A stretch of DNA of 64,000 nt from Lentisphaerae bacterium WC36 (GCA_020683205.1 CP085689.1:2722230-2786229); one strand, 5' to 3'. Positions 17,904 to 27,584 are shown, counted from the stretch's first letter. The notes: generated by a model not told the origin, from the sequence alone. Numbers and translations: made by a program.

Positions 17904-17991
17904 AATAGTTAAGTGAACTATCAAAGCGTTTCATTTAAAGAACGCGTTAAACAAAAAAGAGAATTTAGAAAAGCAGTACAAACTAAGAAAT

Positions 17992-19371
17992 ATGATAAAA
18001 AAGATTTTAATTGTAGAAGATAATATGCTCGTAAATATGGCCGTCAATGATATCCTTAAAGAGGCAGGATACGAGACGTTTGCATGTGACACGGGCAAAG
18101 AAGCCAGTAAAATTTTAAAAAAAGAAGAAATTAATTTAATCATTCTTGATATGATGTTACCCGACACTCTAGGAACAAAATTAATTGATTCTTGGCAAAA
18201 AGCATACCCAAAAACAGTAATTATCATGATTACAGCTCATGGAGATATCCCTACTGCTGTAGAGTGTTTACGTAAAGGAGCCTATGACTTTTTAACTAAA
18301 CCTGTTGATAAAAAGCTAATGCTTTCAACAATTAAAAATGCACTTAAGCACCAAAAATTGTTGTCTAACCTAAATACCAGCGACCTACAACAAAACAAAA
18401 AAAATTCTAAAAATAACGAACCATCAAGCGTAAATATAATTAGTTCTGCGCCAAAAATGGCAAAAATTATGCAGTTTATGCAGTTGATTAGTAATAGTGA
18501 CTTTTCAAGTGTACTTTTAGAAGGAGAAAGTGGCACTGGCAAAGGATTACTAGCGCGCACACTCCATAGCATGAGCAACCGCAAAGATAAGCCATTTGTT
18601 GAAGTCAACTGTTCAGCATTGCCTCCAACATTAATTGAGAGTGAACTTTTCGGACATAAAAAAGGAGCATTTACGGACGCAAAAGAAGATAAAATTGGAT
18701 TATTCGAAATGGCCAATGGCGGAATTTTATTTTTAGATGAAATTGGCGACATGAATATTGATCTACAAGCAAAGTTGTTAAAGATCATGGAAGAACAGCG
18801 TTTTCGCCCAGTAGGTGGAGATAGTGATATTACCGTAAATGTGTCAATAATAGCTGCTACCAATCAAGACGTACAAACAATGGTAGAACAAAATAAATTT
18901 CGTTTGGACCTTTATTATCGTCTAAATGTATTGCCTATTGTAATTCCGCCGCTTCGTGATCGCAAAGAAGACATTGCAGACTTATGTAACTATTTTATAA
19001 AGTCTTTTAACAAAAAGCTTAATAAAAAAATTACTGGTGTTTCAGATGAAGTTCTAACAACTTTAACACGATACGACTGGCCAGGAAATGTTCGTGAATT
19101 CCGTAACGTTATTGAGCGTAGCTGTATTTTATCAACAGGTAAAATAATTGATGACTGCGACTTATTATTTCCATTCAATAAAGAAAAAGTTCTTAACGAA
19201 GTTGTTTTTGATGCAAAAAAAATACCAGCAATGAGCTTAATGCAAGCAGAAAAAAATGCTCTAAAAGCAGCTTTAGAGGAATGTGATAACAATAAAGATA
19301 TTGCTGCAGAAATTCTTGAAATTACAACTAAGCAATTAGAACAAAAAATGGTTCAGCATGCTTTAATTTAG
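17992..19371 (+). CDS. NtrC-family sigma-54-dependent response regulator
   Basis: A 459-residue regulator with receiver domain (residues 1-120, phospho-acceptor Asp53 in LIILDMMLPD, conserved Lys in FLTKPVD), an AAA+ sigma-54 activator domain (about 145-375; Walker A GESGTGKG, Walker B GGILFLDEIGDM, sigma-54 contacting loop) and a Fis-type C-terminal helix-turn-helix. The sigma-54 loop reads GAFTDA rather than GAFTGA; I recall this variant from other members, so it need not be inactive. It lies 88 bases after the kinase gene. The start codon has only a weak ribosome-binding site. Its targets are unknown; I found no convincing -24/-12 promoter in this window. Confidence 0.92.
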   Translation: MIKKILIVEDNMLVNMAVNDILKEAGYETFACDTGKEASKILKKEEINLIILDMMLPDTLGTKLIDSWQKAYPKTVIIMITAHGDIPTAVECLRKGAYDFLTKPVDKKLMLSTIKNALKHQKLLSNLNTSDLQQNKKNSKNNEPSSVNIISSAPKMAKIMQFMQLISNSDFSSVLLEGESGTGKGLLARTLHSMSNRKDKPFVEVNCSALPPTLIESELFGHKKGAFTDAKEDKIGLFEMANGGILFLDEIGDMNIDLQAKLLKIMEEQRFRPVGGDSDITVNVSIIAATNQDVQTMVEQNKFRLDLYYRLNVLPIVIPPLRDRKEDIADLCNYFIKSFNKKLNKKITGVSDEVLTTLTRYDWPGNVREFRNVIERSCILSTGKIIDDCDLLFPFNKEKVLNEVVFDAKKIPAMSLMQAEKNALKAALEECDNNKDIAAEILEITTKQLEQKMVQHALI

Positions 19372-19508
19372 CTTTAAAATAAAATTATCATTACCAATCA
19401 TGTACAAATTGATAATTTGTCTGATTATGAGATAATTTTATAATTTTGTTTTGATTTTATCAAAAAACATTCTATATTTATATTTTAATAATATTAGATA
19501 ATAGAGTG

Positions 19509-20519
19509 ATGAAGAGAACACCAAAACATACAATTTCAGTAGCAATGGCGGTCTGCAATGGAGAAAATTTTATTGCAGAACAACTGTTTAGTATCTTAGA
19601 GCAGACTCATGCTGTTGATGAGATAATCATTTGTGACGACTCAAAAGATGACAAAACTTATGATGTTTTAAAAAATATTGTTCAACAACACCCTAAAGTT
19701 ATCAAATATTTCCACAATACTGAAGTATTAGGGGCAAGTAAAAATTTTGCGAAGGCAATTTCATTGACGACAAAAGATTTCATCATGCTTGCCGACCAAG
19801 ATGATTTATGGCTAGCAAACAAAGTAGAATTGCTATATTCATTATTAAAAAATAATTACAATGTCGAACATAAAATATGTGGCGCGTTCTGTAATAGCAC
19901 TTTGGTTGACAGTAACCTTAGCCCGTTCAAGCCTAGCGTCAATCACCTTTCATTACGTGGTTTTAGCCCAAAAGATATTATAAATGGTGAAATTAGCCAT
20001 CAGCAACAATTTGATCTATTTTTAAAACGTGTGCCAATTGCCGGACACAATATGATTTTTAGCAAAGAGGCCAAAGAAATTTTATTTCCGTTTCCTAATT
20101 TAAAACAATGTCATGACTCATGGATTGGATATAACATTGCAGCTTTAGGAAAATGGTATTTTTGTAACGAAGAGTTAACACTCTTTAGGCAACATTCTAA
20201 AAATGTATCTCAAGCAAATCGACGCAATCAACTTCAAGAAGCAATATATTCCTTGAAAAATAATACATTCAAATGGAATAAAAAATTATTTATAGAATTA
20301 GTCAAACGCCTAGAAAATAAAATTGATCAATCATTTATTGAAGAATTATATGATCGCAGTGAACATTCAGAACAACGTGCTTTAATGCTGAAAAAAAATT
20401 GTTTTTCAAGAACCCTAATAGTGTATAAAGAATTGAAAAATAAACGCTATTTTAAATATTCACGAGGCTGGAAATCAGCGTTCCAAGATTTAGTACTAAA
20501 CTCTTTTGTTAAACACTAA
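19509..20519 (+). CDS. Glycosyltransferase family 2
   Basis: A 336-residue GT-A fold glycosyltransferase, cytoplasmic, typical of the rhamnosyl/glucosyl transferases that build O-antigen or other cell-surface glycans. The N-terminus VAMAVCNGENFIAEQLFSIL and IIICDDS (UDP-binding Asp) are followed by the metal-binding ADQDD at about residue 96-100 and the acceptor-side CHDSWIGYNIAALG near 220. I use the ATG at 19509; a GTG directly before it is in frame. It overlaps the convergent lipoprotein gene by four bases. Upstream, ACAAAT/ATTTGT (19404-19420) form a short inverted repeat. Confidence 0.88.
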   Translation: MKRTPKHTISVAMAVCNGENFIAEQLFSILEQTHAVDEIIICDDSKDDKTYDVLKNIVQQHPKVIKYFHNTEVLGASKNFAKAISLTTKDFIMLADQDDLWLANKVELLYSLLKNNYNVEHKICGAFCNSTLVDSNLSPFKPSVNHLSLRGFSPKDIINGEISHQQQFDLFLKRVPIAGHNMIFSKEAKEILFPFPNLKQCHDSWIGYNIAALGKWYFCNEELTLFRQHSKNVSQANRRNQLQEAIYSLKNNTFKWNKKLFIELVKRLENKIDQSFIEELYDRSEHSEQRALMLKKNCFSRTLIVYKELKNKRYFKYSRGWKSAFQDLVLNSFVKH

Positions 20520-20893
20520 AATTTTCCGCCATTTGATTCAATTCTAGTCACAATATTATTGTTGTTAAAAATAATTTTTAAGTTTTTTTCTCCACGTTGA
20601 ATAATTGACCCATGCTCACTCTGACGTTGAATTAAATAAATAAAAGCATAACCAACTCGTTCACCCGTAGAATCTAATGAAGTTGAAATATTACGCACCT
20701 CATCTGGTTCGCCAGCTATTTTTAAAACTCGTTCTTCAGTATCATTTACTCGCAAAACGCGTTGGGCATTAATAATTTGTTGAAACCGCTCCGCACTCGC
20801 TTTATAAGGAGTTTGCACTCTATTATAGCTATTTACACAACCACTAACTGCTAAAATTAACCCCAAACATAAAACTATACATATTTTTAACAT
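20516..20893 (-). CDS. Small lipoprotein, BamE/SmpA-like
   Basis: A 125-residue lipoprotein with a lipobox LAVSGC (Cys at about residue 19). The mature region has a helical segment (TEERVLKIAGEPDEV) and beta strands (VGYAFIYLI, NLKIIFNNNNIVTRI). This T-x-x-x-V-x-x-x-x-G-x-P pattern followed by a Tyr-rich strand and an I-F-N-N-N-x-V strand resembles the SmpA/BamE fold. Placement in the outer-membrane assembly machine is only a guess. Transcribed divergently from the helicase gene. Confidence 0.7.
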   Translation of the reverse strand: MLKICIVLCLGLILAVSGCVNSYNRVQTPYKASAERFQQIINAQRVLRVNDTEERVLKIAGEPDEVRNISTSLDSTGERVGYAFIYLIQRQSEHGSIIQRGEKNLKIIFNNNNIVTRIESNGGKF

Positions 20894-21026
20894 AATAAAT
20901 TTCCTCTTAAATGATTTTCACTTCTTATGATAATACTGTTTTCGACTGCTTTCAATTAAGATTAATAGTAAATCGACAAATTTCAGCTATATTAAAATTA
21001 AAGATAAATTTATTAGTGACAATTAA

Positions 21027-22418
21027 ATGAATAAAAACTTAACAATAAACTTTTCATACGGAACATTAGAGATCTTTGGACCGCGCGATCATATTGCAAT
21101 CATCAACGAATATGTCACCTTTGACAACCGTGCAAACTGCTATAGAGCGCGCGCTAATGATTATGGCAAAATTGCATTAAAACTGTATCATAAAAAAATC
21201 TCCTTTATAGACAATGCAAAAAACTTTGAGCCATTGAAGCATTTACAATTTACAACGCCATTAACACCCAGAGACCATCAGATTACGGCATTGCAAAAGT
21301 GGAAACAAAATTTTTATAATGGCGTTGTAGTATTACCTACTGGCTCTGGGAAATCATTTTTAGCTATGATGGCAGTCAATTTAGTCAAGCGTCCAACATT
21401 AATTTTAGTTCCAACCATAGATTTGCTTCATCAATGGGCTACACAGTTAGAAGATTTTTTCAATGTCCCAATCGGCATGATTGGCGGCGGTGAAAATAAT
21501 GTGCAAACTATAACTATTTCAACTTATGATTCAGCAGTAATCCATATGGAGTTCATTGGAAATAAATTTGGACTAATCATTTTTGATGAATGCCACCATT
21601 TACCAGGAAAAGTCAATCGCAACGCAGCATTGATGTGCCTCGCTCCTTTTAAGCTTGGCTTAACAGCAACCCCTGAGCGTAACGACGACGGTGAAGCAAT
21701 CCTCTATCAATTAGTTGGAAAAAAAGTTTATGAACTACACATTGACGAAGTTGCAGGAGAAATTCTTGCACCCTATGAAACACGACAAATATTCACCCAA
21801 TTAAGTGAAACTGAAGCTATTGAATATGCAAAAAATCGTGAAATTTACACCAGTTTTTTGAAACAACATCGTATTAATTTTAAAAACAATAATGACTGGA
21901 ACAAGTTTATTGGTTTATGCGCTCGTTCAAAAAATGGTCGTGAAGTTTTTAAAGCATACCATACTCAAAAGAAAATTGCTGGCGGGAGTCAACAAAAACT
22001 ATTTAAATTATGGGATATTATTAAATATCACCAAGGTGAACGCATCATTGTGTTTACAGCTGACAATGAAACAGCATATTCTATTGCAGAACAACTCTTT
22101 TTGCCTATTATCACCTATCGAACAAAAGCTAGTGAACGCAAAGATATTCTCAAAAAATTTCGTAGCGGCGAATATCAAATTCTCATTACTAGTAAAGTCC
22201 TCAACGAAGGAGTTGATGTCCCTGAAGCCAGCGTTGGAGTTGTAATTTCAGGCACTGGTAGCACACGCGAACACGTCCAAAGGTTAGGAAGAATTCTACG
22301 TGCTAAAGAAGATAAAACAGCAATACTATATGAAATAATCAGTCAAAACACAGCTGAATTTTATATCAGTAAACGTCGACGGGAGCACCGTGCTTATCGT
22401 GACAACTTCAATATCTAA
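21027..22418 (+). CDS. XPB/Rad25-type superfamily 2 helicase
   Basis: ATP-dependent DNA helicase of the XPB group, 463 residues. All SF2 motifs are visible: I (LPTGSGKS, about 107-114), II (FDECHHLPG, a DECH box, about 190), III (GLTATPER), V (EGVDVPEAS) and VI (QRLGRILRAKE, about 418-428). The first 80 residues, ending TPRDHQITAL, correspond to the damage-recognition-like and Q-motif region. Short bacterial XPB proteins unwind or anneal DNA and are linked to repair. No nuclease such as Bax1 is adjacent. Ordinary stand-alone gene. Confidence 0.9.
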   Translation: MNKNLTINFSYGTLEIFGPRDHIAIINEYVTFDNRANCYRARANDYGKIALKLYHKKISFIDNAKNFEPLKHLQFTTPLTPRDHQITALQKWKQNFYNGVVVLPTGSGKSFLAMMAVNLVKRPTLILVPTIDLLHQWATQLEDFFNVPIGMIGGGENNVQTITISTYDSAVIHMEFIGNKFGLIIFDECHHLPGKVNRNAALMCLAPFKLGLTATPERNDDGEAILYQLVGKKVYELHIDEVAGEILAPYETRQIFTQLSETEAIEYAKNREIYTSFLKQHRINFKNNNDWNKFIGLCARSKNGREVFKAYHTQKKIAGGSQQKLFKLWDIIKYHQGERIIVFTADNETAYSIAEQLFLPIITYRTKASERKDILKKFRSGEYQILITSKVLNEGVDVPEASVGVVISGTGSTREHVQRLGRILRAKEDKTAILYEIISQNTAEFYISKRRREHRAYRDNFNI

Positions 22419-22422
22419 ACAC

Positions 22423-22455
22423 AAAAAAAACTGACCATCACAATCAGCTTTTTTT
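22423..22455. terminator. Bidirectional terminator between the helicase and ABC permease
   Basis: A run of A, then CTGA (22431-22434), a 9-base loop and TCAG (22444-22447) followed by a run of T. It lies between two convergent genes and can stop transcription from either side. Confidence 0.75.
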
Positions 22456-22479
22456 AAAATTTTTATATTAAATAATTGA

Positions 22480-23439
22480 TTATTGCTCAATACTTGATGC
22501 AAGCTCACGGCTATCAAATAAGTAGCTTGCCCAGTATCCACTTAAGACTAAATATAAAATTGTATATAAAGTATTCCATAAGAAATAACTTCCTGGAATA
22601 ACCGTTTTACTTGTAATTGCATCAGCCATCCAGAAATATTGCCAATTTGGAATGATTAAACTAAACATTTTTGCGCCTGTTTCAATAACAAAATTTCCAG
22701 AATCACCAGCTTCTTTTAATAAATAGCTTGAAACCAAGCCACCAACAAAAATAAAGAAGCTAACAGTTAAATTAACCACTAAACCAAAACGTGTTGCTAA
22801 TAAAACACTCACTGCACCCATGATAATAACTGAGAAAAATAACAAAGAAATAGCGTAAATAAAACTTAGCTCGCAATTTTTTGGATTCATCGCAATCAAA
22901 ATAATACTCATAATTGGCAACATCACCAACAATGTAGTCACCATGCTAGCACTAAAAGACTTACCACTGTAGAAATTTCGTAAACCAGCAATAATAGCCG
23001 AAAGAAACAAAATACCAAAGTACCAAAGTAGTTTACCCGTCTCAAAATCAAATTGGTCTGTTGCAACGTATTTAGCAACAATAGTTGCAAGGTTGCATAA
23101 AAATACGAAGACAATTAGTGCGCTAGAAATTCCAAGCATCTTTGAAACAATAAAAGAAATCCTATTCACAGGCTTTGACATCAACAATAAAACTGTACCG
23201 TTACGCATTTCACGATTTAAACTATTACTAGAACACAATACCGCAGCAATTAAACCTAATGTAAATGTCGCTGACATTGAACTATCAATTACAAACTTCA
23301 TCTCACTGTTGAATGCAAATAATGTCATAGTTGGAAATAATCCAATCAGCACCAAAGCACACAGCAATAAAATTGCATACAATGGATCACGCAATGATTC
23401 TCTAAAAGTATTGCGAGTTAAGCTAAAAAGCGTATTCAT
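22480..23439 (-). CDS. ABC-2 type transporter permease
   Basis: A 319-residue inner-membrane protein with six or seven hydrophobic segments and the ABC-2 permease pattern: an N-terminal TRNTFRESLRDP helix before the first membrane segment, and LNREMRNGTVLLLMSKPVNRISFIVSK at about 73-98 (R-E-x-x-x-G-T-x-x-x-L-x-S-x-P). These permeases work with an ATPase subunit, but none is encoded next to it; the upstream neighbour is a secreted protein. Substrate unknown. AAGGAGG lies upstream of the ATG. Confidence 0.85.
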   Translation of the reverse strand: MNTLFSLTRNTFRESLRDPLYAILLLCALVLIGLFPTMTLFAFNSEMKFVIDSSMSATFTLGLIAAVLCSSNSLNREMRNGTVLLLMSKPVNRISFIVSKMLGISSALIVFVFLCNLATIVAKYVATDQFDFETGKLLWYFGILFLSAIIAGLRNFYSGKSFSASMVTTLLVMLPIMSIILIAMNPKNCELSFIYAISLLFFSVIIMGAVSVLLATRFGLVVNLTVSFFIFVGGLVSSYLLKEAGDSGNFVIETGAKMFSLIIPNWQYFWMADAITSKTVIPGSYFLWNTLYTILYLVLSGYWASYLFDSRELASSIEQ

Positions 23440-23513
23440 AATATTTTAAACCTCCTTAGAATTTCTATAAAAATGAAATTTCTTTATAATCGCCACAAAT
23501 AAGAGCAAATAAA

Positions 23514-24197
23514 TTAGTTCCCAATCACGTATGCTGTTTCAAGTTTATTTTTAGTTTCAGTTGCAGCTGGTTTGTTTACTGTTGGGCTTTTTTCTTCAGT
23601 TTTTTGTGTATTTGTTGTATCTACTTGCCCACCGACTTTAACTTTTTGCTTTTTTGGTTTTGTTGGACGGTATGGTGTATTTACATACACATCAGTGTAT
23701 AATCTCTTAAAATCTTTTGCCAAATGACTCATATTAAATAATGTAGACACAGTCTCCGCAGTCTTTAACCAATTCTCATCATTATAAATAACCACTACTG
23801 TTTTGTTTTCTGGCAACATTTTTACATATTTATCACGATTTTCGCCAGCAGCAGCAATAACTAAAATACGCTCTGGGCTAACAAACTGAATAAAACGACC
23901 AAAATCTTTCTCTAAAATTTGAATACCTTTACCTTGTTTTGCTCCAAAAAATGCAATATTTTCGTTTGCTTTACCTGGTAATTTAATATAAGGTTGTTTT
24001 GATTCACCTAAAATCAAGTCAGCTAACACACGAGAAGCTCCTCCATCATCAGCAATTACCAATGTTTGAATTTGGCTTTGTCTACTTTTATATGGTCCTG
24101 TCCAATCCCAACCGTTAGCTTTGACGGTATTTACAGCTGAAAAACCCGCTACAGCTGCAAGAACAACAATTTTTAAACTCTTTTTGATTATACTCAT
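23514..24197 (-). CDS. Secreted protein of unknown function
   Basis: A 227-residue protein with a signal peptide (cleavage after VKA, residue 27). The mature part starts GWDWTGPY, then a Rossmann-like alternation (TLVIADDGGASRVLADLI, PERILVIAAAGENRD, KTVVVIYNDENW) and ends in a low-complexity Lys/Thr/Pro/Asn tail (about 170-215). I know no family with this layout. It lies 74 bases upstream of the ABC-2 permease on the same strand and may be cotranscribed, so an envelope role with that transporter is possible but unproven. Confidence 0.7.
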   Translation of the reverse strand: MSIIKKSLKIVVLAAVAGFSAVNTVKANGWDWTGPYKSRQSQIQTLVIADDGGASRVLADLILGESKQPYIKLPGKANENIAFFGAKQGKGIQILEKDFGRFIQFVSPERILVIAAAGENRDKYVKMLPENKTVVVIYNDENWLKTAETVSTLFNMSHLAKDFKRLYTDVYVNTPYRPTKPKKQKVKVGGQVDTTNTQKTEEKSPTVNKPAATETKNKLETAYVIGN

Positions 24198-24475
24198 AAT
24201 AAATTAGCAACCTCTAGTTTTGTGGCGAACTTTAATCTAACACTTTTAGAACTTATCACCAATTATTTTTTGTTTTTATTATTAATATCCTATAAGAAAA
24301 ATAACTGCTATATTAATAAATTACAAATTATATTGAAATTTTAAGTCATTTTTTTTTCATTTGGTCTTTTAGCGGATATTTATTTGTTGCTTTTTAGTTT
24401 AAAACCACTTATTATCATATAATACATATCTTTTTTACTAATTATAACTTCTAAGAAAAAAGTTTAAGGAATATT

Positions 24476-26725
24476 ATGACACAACAGCAAAACAAAGCAA
24501 TAGCCATTTTGACAAGCGGTGGAGATGCCCCAGGAATGAATGCTGCCTTACGGTCAGCTGTACGAACAGCGTTAAATTTAAAGTTTAAAGTTTATGCAAT
24601 TTTTGAAGGCTACGAAGGCTTAATTCGTGGAGGAAATTTAATCCAAGAATTTAACTGGGCTAGCGTCGGAGGTATCCTCAGTCTAGGAGGAACCGCAATT
24701 GGAACAGCACGAAGCATGGAATTTCAAACATTTGAAGGACGGCTTAAAGCTGCTAAAAACTTAATTGATCGTAATATTACTAACTTAATTGTTATTGGAG
24801 GCGATGGTTCACTTTCTGGAGCGAATTCCTTGGCGAAAAAGTGGAATCAATATTTAGAAAAATTACTTCAAGAAAAACAAATTACTCCACAACAAGCTCA
24901 CAATAATTCTCAATTAAGTATCGTTGGTTTAGTTGGGTCAATTGATAATGATATGGTTAATACAGATATGACTATTGGCACAGATAGCGCCCTACATCGC
25001 ATCGTTGAAGCAATTGATGCAATTAATGATACAGCGGCAAGTCACCATCGTACCTTTATTATCGAAGTAATGGGGCGTAATTGTGGTTACTTAGCACTAG
25101 CAAGTGCACTGGCGACAAGCGCAGAATTTGTATTAATTCCTGAAAATCCACCCGCAGAAGGTTGGGAGGACGATATGTGTGAACTAATTCAAAACAATAA
25201 TATGTTAGGACGTAATCATAGTATTATTATTGTTGCAGAAGGAGCACTTGACCAAAATGGAGATAGAATAACATCTCAATACATCAAAGATGTGTTGTCA
25301 GAAAAAATTAATTGTGATGCGCGAATTACTATTTTAGGTCATGTTCAACGTGGTGGATCACCAAGTGCATTTGATCGTTATATGAGTACTGTTTTAGGCT
25401 ACAAAGCTGTCAATATTTTTCATGATAAAAGCGATAATATTGAAGCAGAACCCAAAATTGTTGGCTTAAAAAATAATCGATTAAATGTTTTCCCATTAGC
25501 AGATGCTGTTAAACAGACTAAGGCGATACCTGAAACCTTAAAAAAACGTGATTTCTCAAGCGTAATGGCATTACGAGGTGGTCATTTTGAGGATATGTAT
25601 GAAATTTTTAAAATATTTTCACGTGCATTACCACACAAAGATACTACTATCCCAAAATTAGTTAATGATAGCAAAAAAAATATTGCCGTCATCAACTGTG
25701 GCTGGTCAGCATCAGGTATGAATACCGCAGTAAAAACAGCATTACGTCTAGCAATCCATAAAGGACATAACATTTTAGGTATAAATAACGGCTTCAGTGG
25801 TTTTTTAAATCGCGAAATTAGTTTAATTAATAATGTCAAACTTGAGGAATATTGTGCCAATGGTGGATCATTTTTAGGAACAAATCGAGATATTTTAGAT
25901 AAAGTAACATTTTGTCAACTAGCAAATGTTATCAAAGAGTATCAAATAGATGCCTTAATCATGATTGGAGGTCTGTCAGGCTACATTAATGTTTACAATA
26001 TTTATTTAAGCAGAGAACAGCACCCAGAATTAAAAATCCCAATTATTTGCGTACCAGCAACTATAAATAATAATATTCCTGGAACAGAATTTTGTATTGG
26101 CGCTGATACAGCACTTAACACAATTGTTAATGCAGTTGACAAAATAAAATATTCTTCCGCAAACCATCGGAGAACATTTATTGTTGAGGTAATGGGTCGC
26201 AAATGCGGTTATTTAGCAATGATGACTGGACTTGCAACGGGAGCGGAATATATCTATTTACCAGAAGAAAGTCTTGATTTAGAGGACTTTCAAAAAGATA
26301 TTAAAGAATTAAATCATGCTTTTGCGAATAATCGTAAAATTGCTCTAATTGTTCGCAACGAGGAAGCTAATGATATTTATGACACTGATTTTTTACGAAA
26401 ACTATATCAACGTGAAAGTAAGGGGTTATTCGATGTAAGAACCTCTATTTTAGGTCCATTGCAACAGGGTGGAAGACCAACAGTTTTTGATAGAATTACA
26501 GCAATAAAATTGGTAGATAAAGCCGTTGATTTGATTGACGACGCTTTTGACGATAAAAATAAAGACATAAAATTTCTAGGGTTAATTGGTGGAAAAGTTA
26601 TTTCACACGATATTGAACATTTTAAGAATATGGTACACGTTCATAACGATAGACCAAAAGATCAATGGTGGATGAAAATTCGTGATATTGTCAAACTGCT
26701 TTCAAGCTATCGCGAAAATAATTAA
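24476..26725 (+). CDS. Tandem-fused, eukaryote-type 6-phosphofructokinase
   Basis: A 749-residue protein made of two PFK domains joined head to tail, as in animal and fungal PFK-1, about twice the length of a normal bacterial PFK. The N-half keeps the catalytic set: TSGGDAPGMNA, GGDG (108-111, the ATP-type Gly) and SIDND (Asp157). The C-half has GGLSG at the ATP site (498-502) and TINNN (529-533) in place of T-I-D-N-D, so it has lost the catalytic Asp and is probably regulatory. Segments such as SIDND...DMTIGTDSALHRI, LGHVQRGG, GADTALNTI and the final QWWMKIR closely resemble human PFKM as I remember it. ATP use is inferred from GGDG. Start supported by AAGGA. Confidence 0.93.
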   Translation: MTQQQNKAIAILTSGGDAPGMNAALRSAVRTALNLKFKVYAIFEGYEGLIRGGNLIQEFNWASVGGILSLGGTAIGTARSMEFQTFEGRLKAAKNLIDRNITNLIVIGGDGSLSGANSLAKKWNQYLEKLLQEKQITPQQAHNNSQLSIVGLVGSIDNDMVNTDMTIGTDSALHRIVEAIDAINDTAASHHRTFIIEVMGRNCGYLALASALATSAEFVLIPENPPAEGWEDDMCELIQNNNMLGRNHSIIIVAEGALDQNGDRITSQYIKDVLSEKINCDARITILGHVQRGGSPSAFDRYMSTVLGYKAVNIFHDKSDNIEAEPKIVGLKNNRLNVFPLADAVKQTKAIPETLKKRDFSSVMALRGGHFEDMYEIFKIFSRALPHKDTTIPKLVNDSKKNIAVINCGWSASGMNTAVKTALRLAIHKGHNILGINNGFSGFLNREISLINNVKLEEYCANGGSFLGTNRDILDKVTFCQLANVIKEYQIDALIMIGGLSGYINVYNIYLSREQHPELKIPIICVPATINNNIPGTEFCIGADTALNTIVNAVDKIKYSSANHRRTFIVEVMGRKCGYLAMMTGLATGAEYIYLPEESLDLEDFQKDIKELNHAFANNRKIALIVRNEEANDIYDTDFLRKLYQRESKGLFDVRTSILGPLQQGGRPTVFDRITAIKLVDKAVDLIDDAFDDKNKDIKFLGLIGGKVISHDIEHFKNMVHVHNDRPKDQWWMKIRDIVKLLSSYRENN

Positions 26726-26862
26726 TAATACAACTATAATGATAATGATAAAACAATGCAACTTCATGATTATTTTTAGTAATTTTTAATTCTTGCATTA
26801 TAATAAAGAATTGCTTTCTATAATTAATAGAAATCATCCATCAATATTCCGTATAAAAAAAA

Positions 26863-26879
26863 GGTTCATGACAACTTAA
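26863..26879 (+). repeat. Left terminal inverted repeat of the IS
   Basis: GGTTCATGACAACTTAA. It matches the right end at 15 of 17 positions and overlaps the 3' end of the transposase gene. Confidence 0.85.
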
Positions 26880-27549
26880 GCGGCTTATTTCTAAAATTTT
26901 TCAGAAGAAATTTATAGATATTTTTATGCCTATAATTGAATCTAAATTCACATTCTTTTAAGTGCAAATAGAACGTGTTTTTAGAAATACCTCTAAAACG
27001 AGCAAGCCTTGTTTTGGCAATGCCCCAAAAATTCCCAATCCCATTGATGTGATTGTGTCCATCGGCGAATTCATTTTCGCCGTGTTTAACACGATCGTGC
27101 CTCCGATAGCCAAAGTCAACCAATCCGTCGTAAATTCTGAAAGAATCGGTGTAAATTGTTGCATTTTTGGCAATTTTCTTGCTGATTATTGGGTAAAATT
27201 GCTGGCGAGAACAGTTATCCAATTGTTGGGTGTACACCTTCCCCCCACGCTTAATCATACCGAAGACAATACTTTTTCTACGTGCTCCTCGACCCCGAAC
27301 GCCACGTATACGACAAGCTCCAAAACAGCTTTCATCAAGTTCAACGCTACCATCTGCAAAAATGCATTCCTGCTCGCAAATCACAACAATTCTTAATCGA
27401 AAAGCCTTTAAAATCTTGTTGACACTGCTGCTACTTAGGTTCGTTAATTCTGCAATTTTTGATGCTTCAATATCGTATACAAAATACTTCAAAATCTCAA
27501 GAAACTTCGCATCAGAAATTTTCGACCGTTTTATATATTTATTACTCAT
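26866..27549 (-). CDS. IS1595-family transposase, third catalytic residue changed
   Basis: A 227-residue transposase of the IS1016 subgroup: N-terminal helix-turn-helix (about 15-50) and a DDE domain with VELDESCFGACRIRG (first Asp, about 70), YTDSFRIYDGL (second Asp) and HNHINGIGNFWGIAKTRL (third block). IS1016-type transposases have N-G-I-E-N-F-W in the third block, where Glu is the last DDE residue; here the codon is GGG (Gly). A GAG to GGG change would give this and should disable strand transfer. The frame is otherwise intact, ending inside the left inverted repeat. Confidence 0.88.
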   Translation of the reverse strand: MSNKYIKRSKISDAKFLEILKYFVYDIEASKIAELTNLSSSSVNKILKAFRLRIVVICEQECIFADGSVELDESCFGACRIRGVRGRGARRKSIVFGMIKRGGKVYTQQLDNCSRQQFYPIISKKIAKNATIYTDSFRIYDGLVDFGYRRHDRVKHGENEFADGHNHINGIGNFWGIAKTRLARFRGISKNTFYLHLKECEFRFNYRHKNIYKFLLKNFRNKPLKLS

Positions 27550-27584
27550 TTAATAAAAAAAACTTAAATTAAAATATTTTCAAG

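Noticed and set aside
19404-19420. ACAAAT/ATTTGT repeat as a terminator for the response regulator
   Set aside because: No T run follows and it is short; may be an operator but support is weak.
26755-26799. AATGCAA/TTGCATT inverted repeat after PFK as terminator
   Set aside because: Loop is 31 bases and there is no T run.
26962-27396. Plus-strand open frame inside the IS
   Set aside because: It is antisense to the transposase, which has clear family motifs on the minus strand.
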